From Chaetoderma sp. LZ-2023a (lineage: Eukaryota; Mollusca; Caudofoveata; Chaetodermatida; Chaetodermatidae): a stretch of 64,000 bases of DNA. Every line of letters starts with the position of its first letter. The stretch's first letter is position 1. The stretch spans positions 10,928,145 to 10,992,144 of the forward strand of contig CM067365.1 in the NCBI GenBank assembly GCA_034401795.1, in the 5' to 3' direction. Below are positions 11,942 to 23,359 of the stretch, piece by piece. The notes beneath the pieces are model-generated. The model had not been told where the DNA came from and did not search any database. It worked only from the letters and a program-made list of their open reading frames with translations. The position numbers and the translations under genes are program-made.

Positions 11942-12165
11942 GAATGCCATATACAGGCATATACATCAGTCCTGCCATGGCAACCAGTTCTACGTACGGC
12001 TGTAGTGGTGTACCCTTCATCAACCATGTGACTGTTTACTGGGTGGGGCCACTTGTCGGATGTTACATTGCCATTAGATATATCATTCCATTTATAAAGA
12101 ACTTTGATCAGACCACGTACATCAATGATATGCGGAGAAGTATATCGTCAGACAAGAAAGGCTGA
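11942..12165 (+). CDS. AQP11/12-like aquaporin, exon 2 (terminal)
   Basis: Encodes residues 231-304 and the stop. The acceptor is 'cgttttcacag' ending at 11,941; the first two bases complete the Gly codon left open at 3,274, so the frame runs on without change. The second half-helix region reads 'GMPYTGIYISPAMA', aligning with the AQP11/12 stretch that holds the second NPA box, but here it is Ser-Pro-Ala (240-242) with Ser codon AGT. 'YWVGPLVG' at 263-270 is the conserved sixth helix, and 'TYGCSG' before it resembles AQP12. The C-terminus is short and basic. A MITE-A copy begins about 35 bp after the stop codon. A minisatellite ends about 50 bp before the acceptor. Confidence 0.82.
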
Positions 12166-12194
12166 GAGGGCAATTGACAAGAAGCTGAAAAATA

Positions 12195-12520
12195 TACCAT
12201 CAATGGATCCCATCTGCCACTCAAGTATATGACGTCATAATTAATTATGTCACATTCAGGCTGAAGTCACAATCAAAATGCATATAATGAATGACATATC
12301 TAGCTCCATCATGGACATTGAACAGTCTGTCAAGTGTATGAATTGTATGTGTTGACTATGTGATAAACAAACCGTTTAATATTTTGAAACTACTTTGACT
12401 ATTGCTGCGTGTGTAGAACAAGTTATAATGATTTTGGGATTCAGGGCATTCCGGCAAACAGTGGGCGGAGCTTAGCTCTAAGTGGGCGGGCATGGCTAGA
12501 ATAGGAGTCTCTATTGTGAA
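12195..12520. repeat. MITE-A copy
   Basis: Starts with 'ggatcccatctgccactc' and 'tatgacgtcataattaatt', continues with the 'gaattgtatgtgttgac' block and a decayed palindromic core near 12,375, and ends in the 'gtgggcggagcttagct' tail. It would form much of the 3' untranslated region of the aquaporin mRNA. Confidence 0.7.
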
Positions 12521-12639
12521 ATTAAGATATGGCGAGTGACAAAAAGCTGATGAGAAAGGAACACATGGAAGATAACTCTGCTTGAAATTAACACATTTAC
12601 CCGTCTCAGACCAGAAAAATATAAAATCTTTATGATGCA

Positions 12640-12800
12640 AGAATACCCCTCATTTATCCTCACAAATATGAGGGCTGTCAAGGAGAGGCAACACCACCCG
12701 GACCCGTGTCAGCTCTACATCTCGGCTAGAGCAGTCCTGGAGAGTGTAAAGAAGCTACTACATTTCTAAGTTTTGGAAACACTATCAAGATTCCAAGCAT
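12640..12800 (+). pseudogene. Second, broken copy of an unidentified coding fragment
   Basis: About 140 bp (12,650-12,790) is nearly the same as 14,375-14,522 and would read 'ATNMRAVKERQHHPD'-like residues followed by 'QLYISARAVLESVKKLL'. Here a 6-bp loss and changes bring a stop soon after. I do not recognise the protein. Either a duplicated exon or a retrocopy piece. Confidence 0.45.
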
Positions 12801-14110
12801 ACTGCTTAATATTTTGAAACTGATTTGACTTTAACAAATCAAATCAACGAAGCAGAGATGTTTACTGAATGGATTTTCACTGAAAGAGGTGTATTACTTT
12901 GTGTGAGCCAGAGTTATCTCCCATATTATCAATCGTTGAATAGTAATGGATTAAAGCACAGTAACTCTATCATTGTAGAATCGTAGTGTTTTAATCTTTG
13001 CTAAAATATTATAACATATAATATAAGTGACCAAGTCAGTTGACATTTTAACACAAACATGAATGACAATCTGAGATTGCTAAACGTTATGCGATATTCC
13101 ACAGCAACACAATTCTCTTAATTGGCTCAACATGACCTTTGACCATTGATCCTTAAATCAACAAGGTTCATAAAAAAATCCAATATCAACATCCCACCTA
13201 TTTTTGATGAGACTCCCTCCAGTAGAAGTTAAATGAGGGATCCATGTCTAGCTATGCCTCACCTACGTTTTACACATTTTGGTATTGATTTATATATTTT
13301 GAACCCTGAATCTCCAAAATACCAATTTCAAGGTAATTATACAGGCAAGCTGGTGAATATATTGAAACTAATATGTGATGGGGATGTTGCTGCAAAATCG
13401 CCATGTCAAATTAGTATTAAAATATTAAAAAAAATGTTTATTAAATTGTAAAAACATAAAAAAACATACAATTTATACATTTAACTGACTTTTCCTGCTT
13501 CATTGCGGAGTTATAAAAATGCGCTAATGATTGTGACTCCAGCCTATATGTGATATAATTGATTACGAAGTGACATATCAGATCTTTACATTAGATCACC
13601 ATGACATTGACCCTTTGACCCATAAATCAATAGGGTTCTTCAGACACACATGTACAACTCAAGTTTTGTGAAGACAGATTCAAAAGAACTTGAGTTATCA
13701 TTTGGAAACGCAACATTATTTGGTTAATTGCGTCATCATGACCATAAAGTTGTGACCAATGAAATAGGTTCTCTAGACCCAGAGGGCACCCTCCCACTAA
13801 AGTTTGGTTAAAATCCATTCAATAGAACCTGAACTGGAAGTGCATAAAAAAGCATCCGCTTTTGTTTCTACGAGAATTGATAATACTTACCAGATGTACT
13901 ATTATGATAATGTCTATTATCGAAAGACTAGCTCAAAATAACTAACAAAGATTAACTCTCCAGGATCCTGCTCAGCCTGTGTCCGGGAATTACCATAAAC
14001 GCCAGGTACTGAGTCAATTCCCGAGTACAGACAGATTAGTCATATGTTTGCATAGCAAAACAGCGAAAACAGTTCAGCCTCACGTCAGTGGGGAAGACTG
14101 AGGTGCGCAA

Positions 14111-14205
14111 TAGTACATCTGGTATTATCAATTCTTGTAGAAACAAAAGCGGATGCTTTTTTATTCTACTTCGAACAATACCTACCAGATGTACTATTAT
14201 AATAC
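14111..14205. repeat. DIRS internal complementary region (first element)
   Basis: Left half runs 'tagtacatctggt...' into 'aaacaaaagcggatgc', the complement of 13,844-13,905; right half 'ctacttcgaacaata' into 'ccagatgtactattat' is the complement of 20,230-20,276. In DIRS biology this segment bridges both ends during circle formation. Confidence 0.85.
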
Positions 14206-14214
14206 CAGATTTTG

Positions 14215-14594
14215 ATAGACAGGCATACCGGTGGACGGAGGTGAGGCTCAAACAGCTCTCATCTATCAACCAAAAGAAGGTTTGCGAGGAGGCTGAGACC
14301 CAAGCGCCAGTTTGGGTTCTGCCATATGACTCACAAAATGCGAAAGCACAAGGTCTAGACAACACTCCCAACCCCTCATTTGTCCGCACAAATATGAGGG
14401 CTGTCAAGGAGAGGCAACACCACCCAGACCCGTCTCAGCTCTACATATCGGCTAGAGCAGTCCTGGAGAGTGTAAAGAAGCTACTACTACTTCTAAGTTT
14501 TAGAAACACTATCAAGATTCCAACTGGAATGAGGCTTAATTCTGATATCGAGAATGGGTATACTCTTAAATCAAACAATCAACAATTAGTCTGA
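14215..14594 (+). pseudogene. Unidentified coding fragment between DIRS ICR and recombinase
   Basis: An open frame (14,088-14,594 in full; the protein-like part begins after a possible acceptor 'ttttgatag' near 14,218) encodes 'RWTEVRLKQLSSINQKKVCE', 'QAPVWVLPYDSQN' and 'QLYISARAVLESVKKLL'. I do not recognise the protein. It runs opposite to the DIRS genes and has a close partial second copy at 12,650-12,790, outside the element. It may be host coding DNA carried by the element, or part of an older duplicated gene into which the element inserted. Confidence 0.4.
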
Positions 14595-14841
14595 TATTTC
14601 GACTGCAAATGAAAAACATGGATTAGTCACTTAAACTAGAAACACTCACCACTTTTCCAGTGGAGTTGTTCTGTGGTCTTCTCAGGAGCTTGCCCATTCC
14701 GTCCAGATCCGCCAGCCATTGATTTTACAGTGCCATACCTTGTAGGAGTGCTTCTGATGTTTAGTGCTGGAGGTCTTCGTTGTAGCTTAATTTAGATTGA
14801 GTAAGTTTGTGACGGCAACTGGCTTAAGCACGCTTGCTATA

Positions 14842-15800
14842 TCACGAAGGTGGAAATTGGTGAATGATGACTCGGCATGCCATTGTGCTACAGACATCAC
14901 TTCCTATAATAAGATATCCGTATAAAGGGCTGATGATGCTGCTAGAGCCAAGATACTTTGGATCGTCTCTCCAATCCTGAGTATGTTTCATGTACATTTT
15001 CAAACAACGGACTGGACACCAATCAGAAGAGCTTGGGCCGTGTCTGATCAAACGTGGCAAATTGATCAGTTGACCTGGATATTTAAGTTCTTTTCCAAGA
15101 AGTAGTAGTCATAGACCTTTATCCGTAATGATAAAACGGTCTTGATCAGCAGAAAGCGCATGAATTTCGCTTCTCCTTGTCGCCGATGCTGCTGCAACCA
15201 AAAAACCCCTGACTTAAGTGTTAACAGTTTAATATCTATAGATCTAATAGGGTCAAAGGGAGCGTGCCCTAATACCTGAAGAACAAGAGATAACTTCCAT
15301 GTAGGAATAGGCATAGGCTGTCTAGGTCGCAGATTGCTCATCCTTTAATAACTTCACTTAATGTGTCATTCTCTGCTCCTGCATTGGCCAGGCTTGGAAC
15401 GACTGAAGCTCGTGCAGACTTATATGCTGCTAGGGTTGAAGGTACAAGTTTGTCAACGTCGTATAAAACAGAAAAAAATATGCTCCGTGTTGAACAGTTG
15501 CAGAAAAGGGATTAACACTTCTTCCTTTGCACCACTCTGAAAACTTGTTGATTCTATAATTATATGTTCTAGTGGTTGACCCCCTTCTGGCTGAAGCGAC
15601 AAATTTTGGTGCTTGCTCAGAAAAGCCACTCTCAATTGCTCGCTGCTTGACAACATCCATGCAGTCAACTTGAACATCTCCGGTCTGTTGTGGTGATACA
15701 GACCCGTGTTCTGGGATATTAAATCCCATCTGAATAGAAGAGGCACCGCATTGCAGGCTAGAAGGTCAAACGGATCCGGAACCCATGTAGTACTTGGCAT
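14842..15800 (-). pseudogene. DIRS tyrosine recombinase, broken
   Basis: Pieces in three frames. 15,430-15,729 holds the N-terminal core-binding part ('ARRGSTTRTYNYRINKFSEW'). 15,066-15,341 holds 'MSNLRPRQPMPIPTWKLSLV' and 'LVLQVLGHAPFDPI'. 14,842-15,060 holds 'SSSDWCPVRCLKMYMKHTQD'. These match the second DIRS copy in this window segment by segment (28,572-29,784). The C-terminal catalytic block with the His-x-x-Arg motif and Tyr is not readable, so the enzyme is dead. Confidence 0.75.
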
Positions 15801-16005
15801 GTCCCTTCACTTATCTTTTCCAGCACTTTTGTAATTAGAATTGTTGGAGGGTATGCGTATGTAAATACCCCTTTCCAACTGATTGCCAGTGCATTTACTG
15901 CTAATGCTAATGGGTCTGGGGTCGGAGACGCTAAGTGGCCATTTTTGCGCTTCCTTTCATCACAAATAGATCCACGTTTGGCTTTGCCCAATGATTGAAG
16001 AGGAA

Positions 16006-16550
16006 TTATGCAACTGACAGGTTGAGCTGCCATTCCGTGGGATGACAAACCATCCTTCGATTGAGTGCATCCGCTAGGATGTTGAATCTGCCCGGAATGT
16101 GCGCTATCAGAAGAATGACATTCTTCTCTTGGCACCACAACAGAAGTTTCCAAATCATCATGCATAACTCTGGTGATCTCGTCCTGACTTGGCGGTTTAA
16201 ATAAGACACCACTGTTAAGTTGTCTGCCATTATTATGACTACTTTGTCTTGGATTCTGTCATCGAACTGTCCAAGTGCTAATGCCACCGCTAATAGTTCT
16301 AAGACATATGTTTCTGCACTTTTGATCGATCCCTTTCGACAGACACCGACAGATTGTCCAGTACCGCTCTCCATCCTGTCGCAGACATGTCTGCGAAGAT
16401 GGACATCCACGGCTGAGGAGGCTGATTCTATTCTGACAGCCACCATTGAAGGTGGTATATCAATGGTTCTTCCATTGGAATCCTCAGAGACAATGGATCT
16501 GTCCTCGAAGACCAGAATGACATTAGATACACTTGAATCTGCCTGCGTCT
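16006..16550 (-). pseudogene. DIRS RNase H domain, broken
   Basis: 'IFADMSATGWRAVL' (near 16,350-16,400, in another frame) is the first RNase H strand with its Asp. 'AETYVLELLAVALAL' holds the Glu helix and 'VVIIMADNLTVVSYLNRQ' the next Asp. 'IPGRFNILADALNRRM' is the C-terminal Asp region. A frameshift lies between the first and second motifs. Confidence 0.8.
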
Positions 16551-17400
16551 GAGTGCTGCATAAGGCACTACGTTCTCCAATGATACTAGCAACCCATTAT
16601 CTTGAGAAACTGATGTGCCATCAAAAAAGCCCCTAGAGAAATAGACCCCAGTACTGCCAATAAGCTCTTGACTCTGCTTTCCGCCGGAAAAGCCACCCTG
16701 TCTCTGAGATTGAACAGTATTCCCAGGTAAACAAATTCCTGAGATGGGATCAACTCTGATTTCTCTAAATTGACAATCCAACCTAGCTCCTTTAATCGGG
16801 CTAGGGCAATTTTCAGATGGTTGCGCAGAGTGACTGTGTTCCCCGCCTTCAGCAGCCAGTCATCTGGTGAAGACCCTGGAGGCTGTTGTCCAAACGAACG
16901 GGAACGCATTCAACTCCCAGACCTTGTTCTGGAACATGAACGGCAGGTATTTCTGAAAAGGAATTGACATTGGAATATGAAAATCAGCTTCTTTCAGATC
17001 TATCGACACTCCCTACATGCCATTCCTCAGGCCTGTCATCAAATTTGCCAATGTCTCCATCTGAAATCTTGGCAACAAAATGAATTTGCTCAAAGGCCTG
17101 AGGTTGAGGATCGGCCCCCTACCTCTGGTGCATTTTGGTATGAGGAACATCATTGAATAGAAGCCCTGGGAGTCTTGGTCACAGACTAAATGAATCGCAT
17201 CCTTCTGTAGAAGGCTTTCGATTTCTAAGCGAATGACCGCTAAATGACCAGTCTCCCTTGGAGCGGGAGTTCATACTGGAGTCGTAGTTAACAGAACTGA
17301 ATTTTCTTGGACAAGCCAATCCTGTTCGTATCCATTTCTTAACCAATGGCAGACTAAAGAGTCTTGCATGACCTGTTCCCATTTGCGTGAGAACAGTTGA
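16428..17400 (-). pseudogene. DIRS reverse transcriptase, broken
   Basis: In the 16,586-16,909 frame, 'PDDWLLKAGNTVTLRNHL' holds the catalytic Asp pair, followed by 'GWIVNLEKSELIPSQEFVYL' (thumb). In the opposite direction of reading order, 17,100-17,175 holds the fingers segment that in the second DIRS copy reads 'GGWRPILNLK'. Several frameshifts and stops. Confidence 0.75.
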
Positions 17401-17589
17401 AGTCAGCCTCCAACGGTAGCAATCTGCATACAGCTCGCGATCGCTGTTGCACGAGAAGATGCTAACTCACTTTGGTGAAGATCTACGACTTCCATCTTCC
17501 CAGACGTCACCGGAACGGTTCTTGGCGGATGCCCCATCAGGACTGCACCCACCTTACGATAACTGGACCTTCCGGCACCTGGCCCCGCC

Positions 17590-17620
17590 ACCACCCCCCC
17601 ACCCCCCCCCCCCCCCCGCT
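17590..17620. repeat. Poly-C rich run
   Basis: C-rich run interrupted by a few A residues. Its frame-shifting makes open frames on both strands here that are not genes. Confidence 0.9.
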
Positions 17621-17739
17621 TCCTGTCATCATCATAAGGCCACTTATTTGGTGCCTTATATGAAGATGACAAAACCAGTCGCCTGAGATCCGGATGCCCA
17701 ATGGCCTGCAGGATGGAAGGGTGATCTCTGGCATTGGCG

Positions 17740-19384
17740 CTACAGCTCCTGCCTGTAGGACTGCTGTGGCTGAGTCCTCTTCGTCGACTTCCATGACTTT
17801 CCGATGAATCCTTGTTCCACCACCAATGACGCAACATTAGACAGTGCCTGTGTGAACAAGCCACCAAACAGACCTGGACCAATGAAGGGCGCAGAAGATA
17901 ATGCAGCCCTCATTTCAGGTCCTGGTTCTACCCAATCGAGAACCATTCTTCTGCATTAAGCCAATGTGTGAGTGACTACGCTGGCCAGGCAATCTTGGGA
18001 CAAGCGCATAGTGTCATGGAAAACTCCTGGGGTGGCTTCTGACACTGCCCCACCCTCTTCAGTGTGCAGGTTAGCATCTCCTGCAGGAAGGTACATCCAT
18101 GTGACAGGGCAGCCATGGTCGCCCGTGCCGCATCATCAATGAGCAAAAGCTCATTAAATGGATCTTTATTGGCTGCAGACGTTAGAGCCCGAAAATGGCC
18201 TGTCATATTGCCCGCCAATGCTCTATTAAGCACTTCGGGATCCTTCTTTGAAAGATGAGGAATTGGCGCATATTGGTGATAGGCCAGCTGTGGAATGCGG
18301 ATCCTGCTCCTGATGCCCTTAGCAACTTAGGCAATGAAAACTCCTACTGTACCAGTCTGTAAGCCGCGACTTCAAGCATACCTGAAGTCTGAGAATCAAG
18401 AGGAAGTATTGGAATGACAGGAAAGCCACTGGATAGAGCACTAGCCGCATGCTCTGACATCTGCTCCATTGCCAGATCGCGCTGAGATCCCTGTTCCGAT
18501 GCCAACCTGAGATGGTTAGACATCCACATCAAGACCTGCAACCATTCAGCATCTGGGCCAAATGAAGACACGGCCACAGCGCGTCCATTAATGGACTACT
18601 GTATTCATCCTCCTCAGCCTTGGATGAGGAGGTTGCTCCCAACGATCCCTGCTGAGAGCCTAGCAACCGGCTTCCAATTCGAAGTGTGTCTACAGCTCGG
18701 CTGCTGGCGACCATCTCAATGTCTAGGGAATCCACTGACATTGACTCATCATCGTGATGCGAGCTCCCATTGGGAGCCCCCATGATAGCCACTGGCATGA
18801 CGGTTTGAACGGCTCCCATGGCTGCTGTCATTACCGCACTCTCCGACAACCTGACAGGAGCCATACTAGATGATCATGGGTGGGACGGATCCCACGAGAG
18901 TCAGGATGAAAGATGCCTGACGGAACATCAATATCCCCATCCAGCTGGGACACCCGTATGAATCCTGAGTGAGACCTGAGAGCCTGCACAGGGCCCGACT
19001 CTTGAGCGGGCAAGACTAGCATTGGAATATCCTCTTCTGCTGTAGGCTCGTAAGCCATGCGATCAGAGCAGCAGGTGCCGTCTCTGCATGCTGGACTGGA
19101 CCACCGAGAGGTAGTCCTGCATCCAGCCACATCGATGGAGATCCCGTGGATGACGGAAATGACTCAAACATCGCCTTGAACTGGGCTGCCATACACCCAG
19201 CGCAGAATCCATGCACGTGTTGAGCCTCCACATCAGCTTTGGATGCCCGATCCTTTGAGATACATTCCAAATGCACACACCTATCGCCGCCAAACTCAGC
19301 CACCAAATCCGAACACCATCTAGCGCAAACATCACAAGGCACTCCTACTTTGCAATTAGCACAGCCGACAGTGATGGCCGGCAA
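17740..19384 (-). pseudogene. DIRS gag-like region, broken
   Basis: Begins with a Cys-rich head (19,016-19,384: 'GCANCKVGVPCDVCARWCSD', later 'CVHLEC' and 'HGFCAGC'), followed by acidic and Ser-rich stretches (18,529-18,864) and helical pieces (17,976-18,233). 'PFIGPGLFGG' at 17,740-17,946 has the counterpart 'TGPGLFGG' in the second DIRS copy, which supports the gag assignment. Frameshifts split it into at least four pieces. Confidence 0.65.
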
Positions 19385-20493
19385 ATTTCTGCTTCATGAA
19401 GTGGCTACACTTACTGCAGAGGGTGTCAGGCTAGACTTCGCCTGCCCCTTCGGCTTCTGCGAACACAAATTTGGAATTAAAAAGCTGAACATGTTAATGA
19501 TGATGAGCAGATAGCACAATAGCTTGATTTACATAAAGATTAATTAAAAAAACATTAACTTTCACATGAATTAACATTAATCAAGCAGAGAACAGAATGA
19601 CCAAATTTAGTATGTTTCTTTTACCAAATTATTCACTTAGATATCAACGAATCTTGAAAAATCTAAGAATAAGCTTAACCGCTGATAACTACAAATACCC
19701 TCGACAATCAAGCGAGAGCTAACAATAGCCAAGATTGAGAGACGACAGAAACACTAACCATAACAAATGCTACTATGGGCACCGCGATCTTGAATAAGGG
19801 CGCATCCACCTTGGAAGGAACCGAGTCACCAGAGAAATTAACCCATTACCCGAAAGGTGATAACAAGATAGTGAGTAAAGGGTGACACCTATTATGGCGA
19901 TTGAATGATAACAATGTGCCAATTTAAGGAAAATTCAAACAGTCATTATGGCACGATTGTATAAATTCTAGATAGATACAATCTGCACCTGAGTCGAACT
20001 TCCTCTTTCTTCCCTGGAACCACAAATCTAGTTAGCTAATAATGCGTGAAAACAAAATTAAAGCTTAATTTCAGCAGAGCAAATTAACGCGATGGTTATC
20101 TTTTCCGCAAAATAGATGAATCTGTCTGTACTCAGGAACCGACTCTTATGGTAATTCCCAGACACAGGCTGAGCAGGATTATGGAGAGTTAATCTTTGTT
20201 AGTTATTTTGAGCTAGTCTTTTGATAATAGACATTATCATAATAGTACATCTGGTAAGCATTATTCGAAGTAGAAACACTATGCCTCTAATTGGGTTACT
20301 GTAACCATGCCATTTTGATGACAAAATCAATAAGTAACGTAATACCACTTTGGGTAACATTCCAGTTGAGGTTGGTTACGATACCGCCAGTAGAGATGGG
20401 AATAGCAGCACGGACAAAGAGATATATGAATGCATGACATTATTGTATGTACACAAACTCACGCATTCATGCGTGCATCACATGCACAAAGAC

Positions 20494-20584
20494 CTGATCA
20501 TATATACATGTAGCCCTACATATGGCACTAACATGTTTATTATGCCCCGTATAAATATATAGGGCTACATGTATATATGATCAG
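20494..20584. repeat. Perfect 25-bp inverted repeat with 41-bp loop
   Basis: Arms 20,494-20,518 and 20,560-20,584 are exact inverse copies (left arm starts 'ctgatcatatatacatg' and ends 'gccct a'). It may be a very small foldback element or a hairpin. No gene nearby. Confidence 0.9.
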
Positions 20585-21004
20585 CTTTTTTGTACATGTG
20601 ATACAAGCCTGTGTACATACATGCATATATATCTTTCAGTCAAATGGTTTTCAAAATATTCAGCATATCCAGAGTTAAACCCCATGGAAAATGTAGTCTG
20701 CAGAAATTCAACATACAGACAGTTATTTTAAAATGCTGTGATAATCATTGCCATTGTTTTAGTGAACAAATTGCGATGGTGATATATTTAGCTGTCAGTT
20801 ATAATTCCTAGAATCAAAAAGCGGCTTTGAGCGACTACAATGCATATACACATGAAACATTATGCTTGCCAAATGTTGAACAATTTCATTAACCAGTCCA
20901 TTTGCAGACACTTTTTTTTTAAAAGTCACAAGTGGAATGGCTGGCTTTTCAAATATAGCTTTCTCTTGAAGTGCATCTAGTAGAAAACATTAGTATTATG
21001 GATC

Positions 21005-21115
21005 TGTGTTTGCCTGCTTGCTTGCCTGTCTATCAGTCTGTCTGCCTGCCTGCCTGCCTGCCTGCCTGTCTGTCCGCCTGTCTGTCCGCCCGCCCACCCA
21101 CCCGTCCGTCCATCT
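21005..21115. repeat. Tetranucleotide microsatellite (CTGC/CTGT/CCGT)
   Basis: Runs of 'cctgcctgcctg' grading into 'tgtccgcctgtc' and 'ccaccca'. Open frames on both strands here are repeat artefacts. Confidence 0.95.
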
Positions 21116-21319
21116 GTATCTTGGAAATTACTGATGAGATATTGTTCAAATCCAAACACAAGAAGTTGTCAAGAAGGCGGGTTCTGGTCAACAATGGATG
21201 ACCAAGGTTTATCCTGCTCATGGAAGGAATCTGGGCATTGTTTTGTAATTGGTGATGGGTTCTGTTTATATTGCCCTATTTTTGGAACATTCCCTGAATA
21301 AAAGCCACCATAGCTGACA

Positions 21320-21700
21320 AACAGCACAATAGAGGGATCCAATCTGTCATCCAAGTATATTACATTATAATCAATTACATCACATGTAGGCTGACATCAA
21401 AATCAAAATGAGTAATGAGTGATGTATCTAGCTCCGACATGAATATTGAATAGTCCGCCAAGTGCACGAATTGTATGTCTTTACTATTTAATAAACATCC
21501 TGTTGAATATTTTGAAGCAACAGCACCGTGTCAAATTAGTTTCAAGATATTCAGCAACTTACCTGTATAGTTACCTTGGAATTGGGATTCTGGGATTTCA
21601 TGATCCAAAGTATATAAATTGATTCCAACACATCGAAAAAAGTGGGTGGAGCTTATTTAGAAATGGGCGGGGCATAGCTAGAAATAGCTTGTTCAGGGAT
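21320..21700. repeat. MITE-A copy
   Basis: Left end 'aatagagggatccaatctg', then the CRE-like and 'gaattgtatgtctttac' blocks, 'gaatattttgaagc', the inverse half of the core, and the tail 'ggggcatagctagaaata'. One arm of the core palindrome is shortened. Confidence 0.8.
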
Positions 21701-22270
21701 TGGGAACCAGTATAATAGAAAGCTTTGTTAAATAAATTCTATACTCAACATTCCAGATTTATTTTAATAGTATAAATTTATAAACAGTTAACACACATAT
21801 TAATTTATTACAATAAATTGTGTTAATGAATCACAGACTTGAATAAATTACTGTTTTTAAAATTCAATTATGAAGCTGTATAAATTTAATATAATATATT
21901 TTAAAATAAAGTTCAATAATTTAATATTTGTATATAATAATGATTGAAAAATAAATAAATGTAAACAATACAGTCACGACCGTCTATGCATAGTTATTGT
22001 GTTATTCATTAACCCACGTAACCACGTAGTAACAGCCTTGAAATGAATATTTCTGTTATTTTATAAAGACTTGATCACATTGAAATCATTTAATTTAAAT
22101 TGAATTTATAGAAAGTCATTGCCTGTCTATGGCAGCACAAAATTTCAGTTAAATTATTTTCAAAGATCTTCAGCAGGTTTTACAATTAGTACATGTGTAT
22201 TTCTCAAGTCTACTTAAGCGCCCGATGTTGGACGTCTGACCATTAAATAAATATAAATATGAAAGGCTCA
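21700..22270. other. AT-rich stretch without a recognised feature
   Basis: Strongly AT-rich, with stops in all frames. A 'caaagatcttcagcagg' piece near 22,160 may be a very old MITE-A core. Nothing else seen. Confidence 0.5.
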
Positions 22271-22279
22271 ATCAATGGA

Positions 22280-22800
22280 GGGATGTGATCTGTCACTCAA
22301 GTATATGATGTCATAATCAATTACGTCACATGTAGGCTAACCTCACAATCAAAATGTATAATGAATGATGTAGCTCGGTCCTTCATGAACATATGTATGC
22401 GTTTGACGGATCCGATCTGCCACTCAAGTATAAGACGTCATAATCAATTGCGTCGCTTGTAGGTTGACATAAACAGAATATGTAATGAACGATGTATTCC
22501 GCTCTGTCATGAAGATTTAAGAGTGTCAAGTGCACAAATTGTATGTCTTTGACGGACTTACTATTTAATAAACATCCGGTTGAAAACTTTGAAACTAATT
22601 TGGCTGTAACAGCACCCAGTCAAATTAGTTTCAAAATATTCAACAGATTACTTGTATAGTAACCTTGAAAATATGATTCCAAGAGTTCAGAATTCAAAGT
22701 ATATAAATCATCCATCACATCACACAAAATATGGGTGGAGCGTAGATAGAAATGGGCGGGGCATAGCCAGAAATGGATCTCTCTATTTTCCAAGCTGTTA
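22280..22800. repeat. MITE-A copy with duplicated left part
   Basis: Two successive left-end segments ('gatctgtcactcaagtata' near 22,290 and 'gatctgccactcaagtata' near 22,409) precede one palindromic core (22,580-22,645) and the tail ending 'agaaatggatctctctatt'. The second left segment suggests one copy inserted in, or recombined with, another. Confidence 0.75.
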
Positions 22801-23359
22801 CACATACATACATGCACTCACGGATGTACAAATCACATTACATGAAGCTGATACACACCATAAACAAGCTTTTCGAGGCAGGCGATTATATGATGTTATT
22901 CAACATTTCCATCATGTCTGATCCTGGAGCCAGAGATTAACAGCATGACATTGACAGCACCCAGTCAAATTAGTTTCAATTAACAGCTAATAACATTGAA
23001 ATTGAAACTTGCTAACGTGGCAAAAAATAATTAAACACCAAAAACATTAAAGTGCCATCAACATTAATTCTGGAAAATGGTTTCTGGCTCCAATGTCAGA
23101 TCATAATGCTTATCATGGTAGGTGATATGTACTGCCAAATATAGCCACGTCAGAGAGCGGAGTAATGGTATAATGGAATGCCAACAGGTGGCTTCTTCAG
23201 AGTAGAAATTATTCATTTGCTTGGGCATCTATCGAATCCCTGATTACAAGTTCCCTTGACGCTATATCTAGGCTGGGTGTATTATTGGTAATTTCCCCAT
23301 ATTTGACCGCATACCCATTTCTATATTCCTGGGTAGAGATTGGCATCTCCCAGTAAAAT

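Larger units (their letters stand above)
13844..20276 (-). mobile_element. DIRS-type retrotransposon, decayed
   Basis: DIRS elements carry a tyrosine recombinase instead of an integrase and end in inverted repeats. Here the two termini (13,844-13,920 and 20,215-20,276) are inverse copies around 'ccagatgtactattat'. An internal complementary region at 14,111-14,205 consists of the complement of the left terminus followed directly by that of the right terminus, the hallmark of DIRS. Coding order on the - strand is gag, RT, RNase H, recombinase, with many frameshifts. A longer inverted match, 'cacaggctgagcaggat' with its inverse near 13,966-13,983, extends the terminal repeats. Confidence 0.88.

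Noticed and set aside
17403-17882. 159-codon frame with a Gly run on the - strand
   Set aside because: Crosses a poly-C/G run that opens the frame; it overlaps decayed DIRS gag and has no domain of its own.
20971-21221. Cys/Leu/Pro or Gly/Arg/Gln-rich frames
   Set aside because: Translation of a tetranucleotide repeat.
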